This document shows positions 44,244 to 57,145 of a DNA stretch of 64,000 nt, one piece after another. The stretch lies in the NCBI GenBank assembly GCA_018287875.1, contig JAGVVL010000029.1, forward strand, positions 682,001-746,000. Reading direction: 5' to 3'. The notes below the pieces were generated by a model. It was not told the DNA's origin and did no database searches. It was given only the letters and a program-made list of their open reading frames with translations. The position numbers and the translations under genes were made by a program. Positions within the stretch are counted from its first letter, which is position 1, and the number at the start of each line of letters is the position of its first letter. Origin of the DNA: Nigrospora sphaerica (lineage: Eukaryota > Ascomycota > Sordariomycetes > Amphisphaeriales > Apiosporaceae).

Positions 44244-44689
44244 ATGTGTAAAGTAAGTATTTTTACGGATGGGGCTTGCCGAGGAAATCCAGGGCCTGGA
44301 GGGTGGGGGCTTTATTGCGTTATGAAACGCATGAGAAAGCATTATATGGTGCCGAAAAAATGACCACCAATAATCGAATGGAACTGATGGCACCCATTAA
44401 AGCCTTACAGTCCTTGAAAAAGAGTTGTTCTGTGGTATTAACCACCGATTCTCAATATGTAAAAAAAGGTATTACTGAATGGCTTTCAAATTGGAAAAAG
44501 CGCGGATGGATGACAGCGAGCAAACAACCTGTTAAAAATAAAGATTTATGGCAGTTACTTGAGATAGAATCCTCTCGCCATCAAATGCAATGGGCATGGG
44601 TTCGAGGGCATCAAGGCCATCTTTATAATGAAAGAGCCGATCAGTTAGCCAATCAAGCCATTGATGAATGGTTGACCAACCAAAGATAG
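44244..44689 (+). CDS. rnhA: Ribonuclease HI (frameshifted)
   Basis: Degrades RNA in RNA-DNA hybrids. All four acidic residues are seen: [37 protein letters not shown] and [13 protein letters not shown]5 run near 44310 lacks one G; adding it joins GPGGWG to [14 protein letters not shown]. Restored ~148 residues is the standard size. No dnaQ follows; tRNA-Asn does. Confidence 0.95.
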
Positions 44690-44703
44690 CCATTTAATAA
44701 TGG

Positions 44704-44775
44704 CTCCCCGAGTAGGATTCGAACCTACGACCTGAGGATTAACAGTCCTTCGCTCTGCCGCTGAGCTATCGGGGA
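44704..44775 (-). tRNA. tRNA-Asn (GTT)
   Basis: Acceptor TCCCCGA/TCGGGGA, D arm GCTCAGCGGCAGAGC, anticodon loop CTGTTAA (GTT), T arm GTAGGTTCGAATCCTAC, and encoded CCA at 44701-44703 on this strand. Slightly short D loop. Confidence 0.95.
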
Positions 44776-44916
44776 ATTTACATTAATATATCATACTCAT
44801 TTAAGATTTTCTATGGGAATGAGGCCTCTTAGATAAAAAAATGAGTATCGCTGAGTATAAGAAGAAAACAGACTCTAGAATACAGAAATCTTAATAAAGC
44901 TGCCTCTCAATACGCT

Positions 44917-47108
44917 TTAATTTAATAATGCTTCAATACATTGTGGGAGTTGAGTAATGCGCTCTTGACTATTGGTTGTATTAACCGCGATGCTTAATGC
45001 CTTTTTTGTCCTAATAAGATGACTAATTTTTTACCCCTGGTTACGCCTGTATAGAGTAGATTACGAGCTAGCATGCGATAATGCTGAAGCGTTACAGGAA
45101 TAATGACAGCGGGGTATTCACTGCCTTGGCTTTTATGAATACTCATTGCATAAGCAAGGCTTAATTCATCTAATTCATTAAAATTATAGGTAACTAGTTT
45201 CTCTGTAAATTGTACCGTTAATTCAGAAGTGTCTATATTAATTTCTTGAATGTACCCTACATCTCCGTTGAACACTTCTTTATCATAATGGTTAACCTGT
45301 TGCATGACTTTATCACCTACTAAAAATCGGAGTCCAAAGCGTTCAACCGAAGGTTGATCATTTTGATTGAGTATGTCTTGTAACTTTTGATTGAGTCGAT
45401 AAGTGCCTAAATCTCCTCGATTCATCGGGGTGAGCACCTGAATATCTTGTATAGGATTAAGCTTAAAGCGAGCAGGGATCCGATACTGAATTAATTGCAT
45501 TATTTTCTTTTCTATATCTTCGGGATGGTCCGATTCAATAAAATAAAAGTCCTTCAAGTCAGTGTTCGGTTCAACCGAAAGCATTTTTCCTTGATTAATG
45601 CGATGCGCATTTACAATAATTGAGGAGGTAGCGGCTTGTCTAAAAATTTCAGTTAGTGCCGCACAAGGAATATGGGAGATAGATAATAAATCAGATAATA
45701 CCCGTCCTGGACCTACAGAAGGTAACTGATCTCTATCTCCAATAAATAAGACAGCAGCATGCGAAGGAATGGCTTTAAGTAATTGGTAAGTCAACGTAAT
45801 ATCTAACATCGATGCTTCGTCGACAATCAGTAAATCGAGTGTTAATGGATTTTCTAAATGATGAATAAAACGAAAACGGCTTGGATCAAATTTAAGTAAA
45901 CGATGGATAGTTTGCGCAGTGTATTGAGTGGTTTCCATTAAGCGTTGGGTGGCTCTTCCTGTGGGAGCGCATAACCCAATTTTAATTTTTGTAAACTGTT
46001 TAAATACCTCTAAAAGGCTTTTAACAATAGTTGTTTTTCCAACGCCAGGACCTCCTGTGAGTACAAAAACCTTAGCTTGTATGATGTTGAGCACCACTGC
46101 TTTTTGAGTAGCCGATAACTGAATGTGTTGATGGCTATCTATTAAACGTAGAACCTCGGTTTCATTGAATTTTCCCCACGGTAAGTTTTGGTTGCTCATT
46201 AGTCGTTTTAACTGAATCGCAACGCCTTGTTCGGTATGATAGAGTTTAGCCAGTGCCACTAAGCGATCATTGTCTCTATGGGTTTGAATCAGTTTTTGAT
46301 CGAGAATCGCTTTTTCAATGGCTGTTTGAACCGCAGTTAAAGGAATATCTAGTAAAGATTGTGTCGCACTTTCTAGTTGAGTGGTTAAAACCGCACAATG
46401 GCCAGCCTCACTAAAAGTTTGCATCGCTTGTATTAATCCAGCATGTGCGCGCAAAGGGGAATCCAAAGCAATGCCCATTTGTTGGGCGAGTGTGTCTGCT
46501 GTTTTAAAACCAATGCCATAAACCTCTTTGGCAAGCCGATAGGGGTTTTCTTGTATTTTTTGAATTGCTTGATCGCCATATCGTTTGTAAATACGGACGG
46601 CTCGTGCGCTACTGACTTGATGGTTTTGTAAGAATAGCATTAATTCTCGCATCACTTTTTGAGATTGCCAACTAGCTAATAATTGAGTTTGACGGCTTTC
46701 TCCAATCCCACCTAATTGAAGCAGCTTTTCCGGTTCTGATTCGATCACTTCAAACACTTTATCCCCGAATTTTTTAACCAATTTTTTGGCAAAATGTGGG
46801 CCAATTCCTTTAATGAGTCCAGAACCTAAATATTTTTCGATTGCAATCAGGTTCGTAGGAGGAATAATTTTAATAGATTGTGCTCGAAATTGTTTTCCAT
46901 GTTTTGGATCTTGTATCCATTCCCCTTGCGCTTCAATAGACTCTCCCTGTTGGATGGCGAGTGTTACCCCAACGACTGTCACGATGTGCTGATGAGCAGA
47001 AGAAGAAATTCTTAATACACAAAAACCTGTTTCTGCATTATGAAAGGTAATTCTTTCGACTAATCCAGTGATACTATCAAGGTGACGGAGATTGGGGTTG
47101 GACTTCAT
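44917..47108 (-). CDS. recD2: RecD2-like ATP-dependent DNA helicase (frameshifted at the C-terminus)
   Basis: SF1 5'-3' helicase of the RecD2 type, not the RecBCD subunit. N-terminal OB-like region (ITGLVERITFHNAETGFCVL), helix-hairpin-helix repeats, Walker A LTGGPGVGKTTIVKSL, Walker B LIVDEASML, and late motif SLAYAMSIHKSQGSEYPAVI. The open frame stops at 44994; one extra A in an A6 run restores GQKKALSIAVNTTNSQERI to 44917. About 730 residues, normal for the family. Confidence 0.92.
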
Positions 47109-47118
47109 TCATTTAAAG

Positions 47119-47715
47119 TTATCTTATAACCTTTAGTAAAAAACTGAATAGCTTGTCAATATAAGGAGTACCACAATACCCTAAGGTTAGAAAGGTGGTG
47201 ACCCATAATAGTCCCCCTGAATAGGCAAATAGGCTAAATTGACGATAGGGTAAGGCAAGACAGCCTGCAATATAACCGGTAAAATGCCTAAGTACTGGAA
47301 TAAAATACCCAATCACTAAAGACCATTTACCAAATCGGGCAAACCACGCTTTCGCCTTTTCAAATTTAGGTCCTGTAACGCCTAACCACTTTCCAGCACG
47401 GCTAGACATTAAGTAAGGACCAAGGTACGCGCCAATAAAATAGCTGACGGTAATCCCACACCACGCGCCTAAAATAGAGGCAATAGCAGCAGGGAATAAA
47501 CGAAGCTCTCCTTTGCGGATCAATGTGCCTGCTATAAACATTAAGGTATCTTCAGGGACAGGTAACAATATAATTCCTAAAGCCAGAGCAACAAACAGGA
47601 TAATAGGGCCATAATGATTAATCCATATCAACAATGTTTCTAGCATCATTGGGCCATTATGATCAAGCCATATGGATAAATTATTTAAAATGGTATTCAA
47701 AAAGTTGGTAAACAT
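47119..47715 (-). CDS. DedA-family membrane protein
   Basis: 198-residue inner-membrane protein with the family signature: LPVPEDTLMFIAGTLIRKGE, GAWCGITVSYFIGAYLGPYL, and FIPVLRHFTGYIAGCLALP with the conserved arginine. DedA proteins are half-transporter-like and include undecaprenyl-phosphate and polyamine/pH-related flippases; the specific role is unknown. Lies 10 bases downstream of recD2's start side on the same strand and may form an operon with it. Uninterrupted. Confidence 0.9.
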   Translation of the reverse strand: MFTNFLNTILNNLSIWLDHNGPMMLETLLIWINHYGPIILFVALALGIILLPVPEDTLMFIAGTLIRKGELRLFPAAIASILGAWCGITVSYFIGAYLGPYLMSSRAGKWLGVTGPKFEKAKAWFARFGKWSLVIGYFIPVLRHFTGYIAGCLALPYRQFSLFAYSGGLLWVTTFLTLGYCGTPYIDKLFSFLLKVIR

Positions 47716-48175
47716 ACATTATCGGATTTGATACAAAAAGATACTTATTGTACTTTATTTTACTTGCTTAAGGTAACCCTTGTGTCTGTTTGAGAGGATA
47801 TTGAAAAATAAGCTCAATAAAACTAGTCGGCAAGAAAAAGTATAGTTTCTAAAGAAAATATGATAGGACAGGTGAGTGTGCGAGTTCTTAAAAGAGAGAA
47901 AGTATTTGTTAAGCACTATAAAACATGCTAATTTATCCTGTATAAATTCTTGTAGAAAAGGTTGTAATTAGCGCTTGTGTTTGGTAAGAGCAGCTTTCTT
48001 TGTTGCGAATAACTTATCTACTCTCCCAAATTGCGGATCATAGTTTTCACCTACAGTCCATATATAAAATATTGATTGCAATGAAAATATTGGATACCTA
48101 TTTACTATCAATGGTATCATTTCACACTAAAAGAATTTCCCCTCTCAATTATATTGTAATGGCAAGGTAGGTGTT
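47716..48175. other. 460-base intergenic region
   Basis: AT-rich region between divergent dedA and the unknown gene at 48176. No tRNA, coding scrap, tandem repeat or strong hairpin is visible; it should hold two promoters. GGTAGG just before 48176 is the likely ribosome site of the plus-strand gene. Confidence 0.45.
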
Positions 48176-48865
48176 ATGGCGGGTTTATTTAATTTATCTT
48201 ATTCTCTATTTAGAGTGAAAAGGTTCCTAGAAGAAAGCTCTGAAGAGCGAGAAGCAAGACATGGCATAGAAAAGTTTATAAAGACGTGGAAGGGAAGAGA
48301 ATTGAACTCTAGTATAAACAGGATAGAAGTGACTATTAATCTTCTCAATACTTTTAGCCAATTTAAAAATTTGGACTCAATGCCTGAAGTGACATTCTAT
48401 GCAATATCACAAGCGTCAGTAGAAAGTTCAATTGCTGATTTATTCAAACAAAGTGCGGATCTAACTGACCACATTGAGAACTTACTACTTGATGAAAATA
48501 AACTTAGGCAGTATTTGAAAAACTATTACGGTCAACATGCTTATAAGGATGCACACGCTTATAAGTATTTAAATGCTTTCAAGAAAGCCAGAAAACTGTC
48601 TGGCGATAGTATCGAAATACTGCGACAAGCAAGGGAAGCTGGTATACAGTTGTCCGAAGAGTCATTACATTTATCAGCTAAAGCTTCTTTCGATTTGAAG
48701 CATAAAGGCCACTCTGCAGTAGAAGATCGTGTCATTTATCGACACACTAAAACTTCGATGCCAAAAGAAAGTAGATCACTCAATGGAGATGAGGAAGATA
48801 ATGTTTCTGTTGGCTCAGCAGGTTCAGAAGATAGTCGGTCAAACGAGACTAGATTCTCTAGGTAA
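48176..48865 (+). CDS. Unknown helical protein with acidic, serine-rich C-terminus
   Basis: 229 residues, not a family I recognise. The body is helical with heptad-like stretches (NRIEVTINLLNTFSQF, IADLFKQSADLTDHIENLL) and no membrane segment or signal peptide. The last 35 residues are polar and acidic (NGDEEDNVSVGSAGSEDS). An acidic (E-block-like) tail near the C-terminus is a feature of some Dot/Icm substrates, so this is a candidate effector (inference only). Uninterrupted frame, preceded by AAGGTAGGTG. Confidence 0.6.
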   Translation: MAGLFNLSYSLFRVKRFLEESSEEREARHGIEKFIKTWKGRELNSSINRIEVTINLLNTFSQFKNLDSMPEVTFYAISQASVESSIADLFKQSADLTDHIENLLLDENKLRQYLKNYYGQHAYKDAHAYKYLNAFKKARKLSGDSIEILRQAREAGIQLSEESLHLSAKASFDLKHKGHSAVEDRVIYRHTKTSMPKESRSLNGDEEDNVSVGSAGSEDSRSNETRFSR

Positions 48866-48892
48866 GCTGAAGAGATAGGAAATCTACCGAAT

Positions 48893-48916
48893 GTAAACGA
48901 ATGAGCATTCGTTTAC
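48893..48916. terminator. Bidirectional hairpin between the unknown gene and ligA
   Basis: Near-perfect palindrome GTAAACGAAT-GAGC-ATTCGTTTAC with a 10-bp stem, placed between two convergent genes. No clear T tract, but position suggests transcription termination for both. Confidence 0.55.
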
Positions 48917-48922
48917 CTACGC

Positions 48923-51596
<2,674 letters not shown>

Positions 51597-51688
51597 GAGG
51601 CGAGGATTTAAGTAATAGTGTACAACATAGTATTTTGATAAAAATTAATAGGCATTTGCTTTCTATCTAAATAAAAGAGGTATTGTAA

Positions 51689-52315
51689 GTGAGTAGATTA
51701 TCACAAAGTCAAAATATTTTTGACCGTTTCAACCAAAAAACTCCTAACCCCCAAACTGAATTAATTTATCATTCTGCTTTTGAGTTGTTAGTCGCTGTGA
51801 TGCTGTCAGCTCAAACGACCGATAAGCGAGTCAATCAAGTCACTCAGCCACTTTTTCAAGTGGCTAACACCCCTAAAGCATTGTTGTCACTAGGAGAGTC
51901 AGGATTAAGCACTTATATTCGCTCTATTAACTATTATCGCACTAAAACAAGACATATCCTTAAAACTGCGTTTTTATTGATGCACACGCATCATAGTATT
52001 GTACCTAATAATCGAGCTGATCTTGAGGCATTACCCGGTGTTGGACGTAAAAGTGCTAACGTTATATTGAATGTTATTTATGGGCATCCTGTCATTGCAG
52101 TCGATACCCATATCTTTAGGGTTAGCCATCGTATTGGTTTAGCAACTGGCTCAACACCTTATCTAGTGGAAGAAGGGTTGATGAAGATTATCCCGCCAAA
52201 GCATCAGCGACATGCTCACCATTGGTTGGTGTTGCATGGGCGTTATATCTGTAAAGCGCGTCAACCCTTGTGTGATCTCTGTTTTATTCGAGATTTATGT
52301 GATCGAAATATTTAA
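51689..52315 (+). CDS. nth: Endonuclease III
   Basis: Base-excision glycosylase/AP lyase for oxidised pyrimidines. Helix-hairpin-helix LPGVGRKSANVIL contains the catalytic lysine; the aspartate is in AVDTHIFRVSHRIG; the C-terminal 4Fe-4S cysteines are in CKARQPLCDLCFIRDLC. 208 residues, standard length. GTG start at 51689 preceded by AAAAGAGG. Uninterrupted. Confidence 0.95.
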   Translation: MSRLSQSQNIFDRFNQKTPNPQTELIYHSAFELLVAVMLSAQTTDKRVNQVTQPLFQVANTPKALLSLGESGLSTYIRSINYYRTKTRHILKTAFLLMHTHHSIVPNNRADLEALPGVGRKSANVILNVIYGHPVIAVDTHIFRVSHRIGLATGSTPYLVEEGLMKIIPPKHQRHAHHWLVLHGRYICKARQPLCDLCFIRDLCDRNI

Positions 52316-52321
52316 GCCTAT

Positions 52322-53581
52322 TTACTTCACAATTGAGTATTGTGGCTTGCAATGCGTTTCTTTCACTAAAAAGTAGATAAGACATACCGCCACCAAATAG
52401 CATAAAGGGAGCGTTAAAAAGGCATGTGTACCAAACTTAACTAGGTAACCTAGCAACGGTTGAAAAACAGCGCCTGATGCGACAACAGCGGTGTTATTAA
52501 GCCCCATGGCTGCACCCATCATTTCTGGTCGATTATTTTCTTTAACGGCGGCAAATGCTAACGCTTGTCCTGTAGCGGCTAATCCGATAAGGAAAAGGTC
52601 AGTATATAGCCAATAAATTGGTAATTCTCCATAGAGTAAGGCTAACCAGGCAATAATACCTATATGTGCAGAGGCCATTAAAGGAAGGCGACGTTTTTTA
52701 ATATGGTCTGACCATACGCTGAGCAAAGGACTGCCCAAGCCTACCCCGATCCATGTAAATGTCAAAGCAAAAGCTGCTAGTTTAGCATTTAAGCCATAAG
52801 CCGATTTTAAGAAAGGTACACCCCATAAACTTGTAAATGAAGCAATAGGCGCCCATACCGCAAAAGAATATAAGCCGATCCACCACGTTTGTGGGTTATG
52901 TAAAAGCATGCTTAACCTTTTCATTTCTTGTTTCCAAGAAAATTTAGTAGTAGGCGCAGTGCTTCCTTTTGGGTGATCTCTAACGATTAACCAAATCAGC
53001 ATGGCTAATCCTAATCCAATGTATCCTAAGTAGTTAATGGTGGAACGCCATCCCCATTGATAAATAAAAGGTACTAAGGTGCTCTGACCGGCAATGGCGC
53101 CAATACAAGAAGTCAGTTGCACAATACCAGTTAGAATGGAAAAATAGTGCGTTGGAAACCAATTAGCGACAATAATCAATGCCCCCGTAAAGGCAAAGGC
53201 TGAACCGATCCCCATCAGTACTCGACCGACGGACAATACGATCCAGTTAGGAGCCATTCCAAAGCATAAGGCGCCTATGGCACATAAAAAGGTAGAGAGT
53301 GATAAAAGCTTACGTGGTCCAAATCGGTCAAACAGTATGCCTGCAGGCAATTGCATGATCGTATAAGCATAAGAGTAACAAGCAACGACAATTCCCAACC
53401 ATGCTTTGTTTAAACGAAAACTATACATTAGTTTATTAGTCATCACAGAAGGTGAAACTTGTAAGATAAACTCATAAAGTAAAAAGCTAGTCGCTAGCGT
53501 CAACATCAAACTAGATAACCATAATGATGGCTTGGTCTCTATTTTGGTATTGACTCGACTAGAAAATGGTCGAGTAGACAT
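52322..53581 (-). CDS. MFS transporter
   Basis: Twelve-helix major-facilitator protein of ~419 residues. Motif A-like loop LFDRFGPRKLLSLST after helix 2, GRVLMGIGSAFAFTG in helix 4, and a second-half WSDHIKKRRLPL loop. It resembles the large MFS group expanded in Legionella and Coxiella, some of which import amino acids or iron chelators; the substrate is unknown. Start at 53581 (STRPFSSRV) chosen because AAGAGG lies seven bases upstream. Convergent with nth. Confidence 0.85.
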   Translation of the reverse strand: MSTRPFSSRVNTKIETKPSLWLSSLMLTLATSFLLYEFILQVSPSVMTNKLMYSFRLNKAWLGIVVACYSYAYTIMQLPAGILFDRFGPRKLLSLSTFLCAIGALCFGMAPNWIVLSVGRVLMGIGSAFAFTGALIIVANWFPTHYFSILTGIVQLTSCIGAIAGQSTLVPFIYQWGWRSTINYLGYIGLGLAMLIWLIVRDHPKGSTAPTTKFSWKQEMKRLSMLLHNPQTWWIGLYSFAVWAPIASFTSLWGVPFLKSAYGLNAKLAAFALTFTWIGVGLGSPLLSVWSDHIKKRRLPLMASAHIGIIAWLALLYGELPIYWLYTDLFLIGLAATGQALAFAAVKENNRPEMMGAAMGLNNTAVVASGAVFQPLLGYLVKFGTHAFLTLPLCYLVAVCLIYFLVKETHCKPQYSIVK

Positions 53582-53612
53582 GATAAACCTCTTAACTGTC
53601 AAAGAAATATGG

Positions 53613-53686
53613 TGCCCGAGGCCGGATTCGAACCGGCGACCTGCCCCTTAGGAGGGGGCCGCGCTATCCAACTGTGCCACTCGGGC
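53613..53686 (-). tRNA. tRNA-Arg (CCT)
   Basis: Acceptor GCCCGAG/CTCGGGC, anticodon loop CTCCTAA (CCT), D arm with GTTGGATAG, T arm GCCGGTTCGAATCCGGC, CCA encoded (53610-53612). Confidence 0.95.
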
Positions 53687-53772
53687 GCATTAATTTCGTT
53701 CATTAGAAAGTGAGTTATTATAAGATATTTATGACATTTAGGGGATAGCTAACTTAAAAATAAAGAATAAAA

Positions 53773-54689
53773 CTAGTAATTTTTATATGTTACTTTTGGA
53801 AAGTAAGCCTTACTTAATAAATATGTACCCAAAAGGAACATCGGTACAGAAAGTAGCTGTCCCATCGTTAACCAGTCCCAGGCTATAAATCCAAGCGTTG
53901 GGGAAGGGTCCCGAAAACACTCAACTAAAATACGAAAGATAGCATATAAACTGATTCCTAACCCAAACACTGCGCCTGTTGGCCTGTTTTTTTTAGAAAA
54001 CATCCATAAAACAATAAAAAGCACTATACCTTCTAAGAAACATTCATATAGTTGAGAAGGATGCCTTAATTGTCCATCGGCTCTTGGAAAGACCATGCCC
54101 CATGGTAGTTGAGTGGGCCTACCCCATAATTCTCCATTTAGAAAATTAGCAAATCGACCTAACCCTAGAGCGGGTGGAATACAAGGCGATATAAAATCCG
54201 CGATGAATAAAAATCTATCTTTAAATTTAAAAAATAAAAGCAATAGTGAAAATAATAAAGCGCCATGAAAAGACATCCCCCTTCAAATATTAGCAAAACA
54301 CTCATAGCCAACATTAAGAGTAAATGCGGTGGTTCTGTGTTTGTAAATAAAATAATATACAAATACCATACACCAAGACCTGTGACGGTAAATAGGCTAA
54401 TTGAATGGTTTAGAAATCCTTCTACTAACCACCATGGGTTGGTGAAAATTATTCGAGAGTTATAAAATAATATATCCCCGATTCTTCCTCCTATTAAAAT
54501 GCCTGAGAACAAGTACTCCTCTATATGGCTCGCTTCTTCTCTTGATATTACTTTTGAGTGTTTTAAACGAGACTGCTGTAACGCAACAAAAATCAGACTA
54601 CTTACCACATACATTAAGCCGTAGAAGGGTAGGGCAATAGGACCGACTTTAAATAGCGCAGGCCCTTCAAACAAAGGGTAAATAAACAT
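53773..54689 (-). CDS. lgt: Prolipoprotein diacylglyceryl transferase (frameshifted)
   Basis: Transfers diacylglycerol to the lipobox cysteine. Motifs: ALPFYGLMYVVSS, GGRIGDILFYN, GGMSFHGALL (restored by one G near 54272), the Lgt signature LGRFANFLNGELWGRPT, and RHPSQLYECFLEG. About 305 residues. Between FYN and GGMSFHG there are roughly 40 more residues than I expect, including a hydrophobic stretch (LLLMLAMSVLLIF). All family catalytic regions remain. Confidence 0.92.
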
Positions 54690-54776
54690 AGTAGAATTTT
54701 TACTAAGTATGTTAGGATAAATATATTATTGAGCATACCGGTAAGTCCGCTATTCTACAATCAATTTACTTAATTT

Positions 54777-55703
54777 ATGCCCCTTTATCGTTCATGGTTT
54801 CTTATTAGTTGGTTAGTTATCCATTGCTGGCCAAGCGTTTATGCACTGGATTTCGACTTTCCTGAAGCAGATAGCGATTTAATTGGTGAACTCCAATGGA
54901 TACAAGCGTTAGATGAAGATAGTTTTACTATGATCGGTCGACGCTACGGTGTAGGGTACCATGAGATTATGGAGGCAAACCCTAAAGTCGAGTCTGAAAA
55001 GATAAAGAAAGGCACAATCATTGTTCTGCCCACACGTTTTATATTGCCTTCGCCTGCTAGGAAAGGGATTGTGGTTAATTTAGGGGAGTTAAGGCTATAT
55101 TATTATGATGAGCCTAGTAAGAAGGTATATACTTATCCTATTGGCATTGGAAGGACAGGGTGGGAGACACCGGTTGGCTTATCTTATGTCTTAGGAAAGT
55201 TAACCAATCCTGTTTGGCATGTACCTAAGTCTATCCAAGCAGCATCTAAGCAAGATGGCATTCTTCTGCCTGATCGAGTACTACCGGGTGAAGATAATCC
55301 ATTGGGTGCCTATGCTTTGCGTTTGCATTATCATAACTATTTAATACATGGGACGAGTGATGCTGAAGGTGTTGGTCGTCGTAGTACGGCTGGATGCATC
55401 AGAATGTTTCCGGAAGATATAAAAGAACTATTTTCTCATGTCAGTAAAGGTACGGCAGTGAATATTATTCATGAACCTTATAAATTAGGTCGAGATAACC
55501 AAAAGGTACTGTATTTAGAAGCGCATCTTCCACTTAACAACTCTCAATTTTATGATAATCATTTACAAAAATCACTTACCCGTTTAACCTCCCATCGTAT
55601 AAAACAGATCTCTGATTGTATTGATGCTTCTCGAGTAGAACGGACGTTAGAAGAGAAGAAAGGTATCCCTATTTGTCTCAATTCTCAAAATTTATTGAAT
55701 TAA
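54777..55703 (+). CDS. LysM L,D-transpeptidase (YbiS/ErfK type)
   Basis: Periplasmic enzyme forming 3-3 peptide cross-links or attaching lipoproteins to peptidoglycan. Signal peptide (FLISWLVIHCWPSVYA), an N-terminal LysM-like region (DSFTMIGRRYGVGYHEIMEA), then the YkuD domain with LIHGTSDAEGVGRRSTAGCI, containing the catalytic His and Cys. 308 residues, uninterrupted. It overlaps nothing but is followed by the RMD1 gene after six bases, suggesting co-transcription. Confidence 0.9.
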   Translation: MPLYRSWFLISWLVIHCWPSVYALDFDFPEADSDLIGELQWIQALDEDSFTMIGRRYGVGYHEIMEANPKVESEKIKKGTIIVLPTRFILPSPARKGIVVNLGELRLYYYDEPSKKVYTYPIGIGRTGWETPVGLSYVLGKLTNPVWHVPKSIQAASKQDGILLPDRVLPGEDNPLGAYALRLHYHNYLIHGTSDAEGVGRRSTAGCIRMFPEDIKELFSHVSKGTAVNIIHEPYKLGRDNQKVLYLEAHLPLNNSQFYDNHLQKSLTRLTSHRIKQISDCIDASRVERTLEEKKGIPICLNSQNLLN

Positions 55704-55709
55704 GTATTT

Positions 55710-56521
55710 ATGCGTTGTTTAGCTTACTGTACAGCTGGTGCTTATCAGCTAGATCGTTTAAGTCATTTTTTTCAATCACAGGATTGTAAAAGGCAGACTT
55801 TTCGTAATGTGCTACATATTCAAAATGCTGAAAAAGGTGAAGATATTTTCTTCTTTCAGCATGGGTGTTTTGTTGGGTGGAATGTATCTTTAACCCAAGA
55901 AAAATGGTTATTATCTCAAATAGAAAATTTTTCAGTCGACTTGTTACCTAAGTGGGAATGTCATAGTTTTGTTTGCGAAACAGGCCTTAAAACCAATGTC
56001 GCAACCGATTCTGAAAGTAATACGGATATCGTTACTTTAGAGGGAGCAGAGAGCAATAATATTTTATTAAAACTAGCTATTTCTTATGCATTTGCACAGT
56101 CTGTCAAATTACGATTTCATGAAATTTCAATTCAAAAAATTGTTGAAAAAATCAACCTATTTCTCAAGAATTAGCAGAAAGAGGTCATATCTCACTTTCC
56201 CGTAAAGCTATTTTTAAACGTATTGGAGAGATTTTTTTAGCCAAAAGCTCAGTAAATTTGAGTAATGAATATTTAGATGTTTCAGAATACTTCTGGCGTT
56301 ATCCGCACTTAGAATCTCCTTATTTATTAATCGAAAAATTTTTAGACATACAAAAACGAGTGGCTATTCTCAATCAGCGTCTTGATGTCGTACATGATGT
56401 GGTCACAATGTTAAATAACCAATTAGAACATCGCCATTCGAGCACATTAGAAATTATTATTATTTTATTAATCTTTAGTGAGCTAATTATTAACATATGC
56501 TCCCAGTATTTTAAGAGTTAA
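55710..56521 (+). CDS. RMD1/YagE family protein (DUF155; frameshifted)
   Basis: Two segments join by adding one A near 56147: ...IVEKINQPISQELAERGHIS. The protein (~270 residues) has the DUF155 pattern: an N-terminal beta-rich part with FFFQHGCFVGWN, then AISYAFAQSVKLRFHE, YFWRYPHLESPYLLIEKFLD, and a C-terminal coiled coil before a membrane helix (STLEIIIILLIFSELIINI). Eukaryotic RMD1 is mitochondrial; the bacterial function is not established. Likely operon with the L,D-transpeptidase. Confidence 0.85.
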
Positions 56522-56720
56522 ATACATATTTTATTTGATATGCACAAAGAAAATTGATAGGTTTTTCCTCTATTTTTTGCACTTTATTTGCCGCTATTTT
56601 TTAAAAATAGTTGATTTTCATAGCGAAGCCATTTAATTTATCCAATACCTTTAGATAAAAGTTCATTTCAGGGCTTTTTTAATAAAGGGGTTAAATTTTG
56701 AGCTATATGAGGTTTTAATC

Positions 56721-57062
56721 ATGACAAAATTGAATGAGAATAAAGGTTACCCATTTAAGCAGGCCGACTGGTTAGCAGCGATATCTGACGAGACTGGTTT
56801 ATCTCGGAAAGATGTGGAAAAAGTACTAAAGACTATCCCAGCTATTATTCAGGCCCACCTTCAAGCAGGGCATGTCTGTTCTTTAATGGGGTTACTGAAG
56901 TTCCACACTGCAGAAAAACCAGCCACCGCTGCAAGAGAGGTAACCAATCCTTTTAATAATCAACCAATGACGATTCCAGCGAAACCTGCCCACAAGGTAG
57001 TTCGAGTCAAAGCATTGAAAAAACTAAAAGAGATGGTTGGCGAAGAAGGAGGGGATGAGTAA
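56721..57062 (+). CDS. HU/IHF-family DNA-binding protein
   Basis: 113 residues. The helical N-terminal dimerisation part (WLAAISDETGLSRKDVEKVL) and beta-arm region (FNNQPMTIPAKPAHKVVRVK) match the HU/IHF fold, with RNPxTG-like arm residues replaced by VTNPFNNQP. An N-terminal 10-residue extension and acidic end distinguish it from canonical HU; close relatives exist in Legionella. A terminator hairpin follows. Confidence 0.85.
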   Translation: MTKLNENKGYPFKQADWLAAISDETGLSRKDVEKVLKTIPAIIQAHLQAGHVCSLMGLLKFHTAEKPATAAREVTNPFNNQPMTIPAKPAHKVVRVKALKKLKEMVGEEGGDE

Positions 57063-57076
57063 TCATCACTCAAAAA

Positions 57077-57101
57077 AGCCGTTTACCTTAATTAAACGGC
57101 T
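57077..57101 (+). terminator. Intrinsic-type terminator after the HU-like gene
   Basis: AGCCGTTTA-CCTTAA-TTAAACGGCT forms a 9-10 bp stem, followed by TATATATAA rather than a pure T run. Placed 15 bases after the stop codon. Confidence 0.7.
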
Positions 57102-57145
57102 ATATATAAGCGTAAGGTGAAAAATAATTGAACCAGTTAGGAAAA

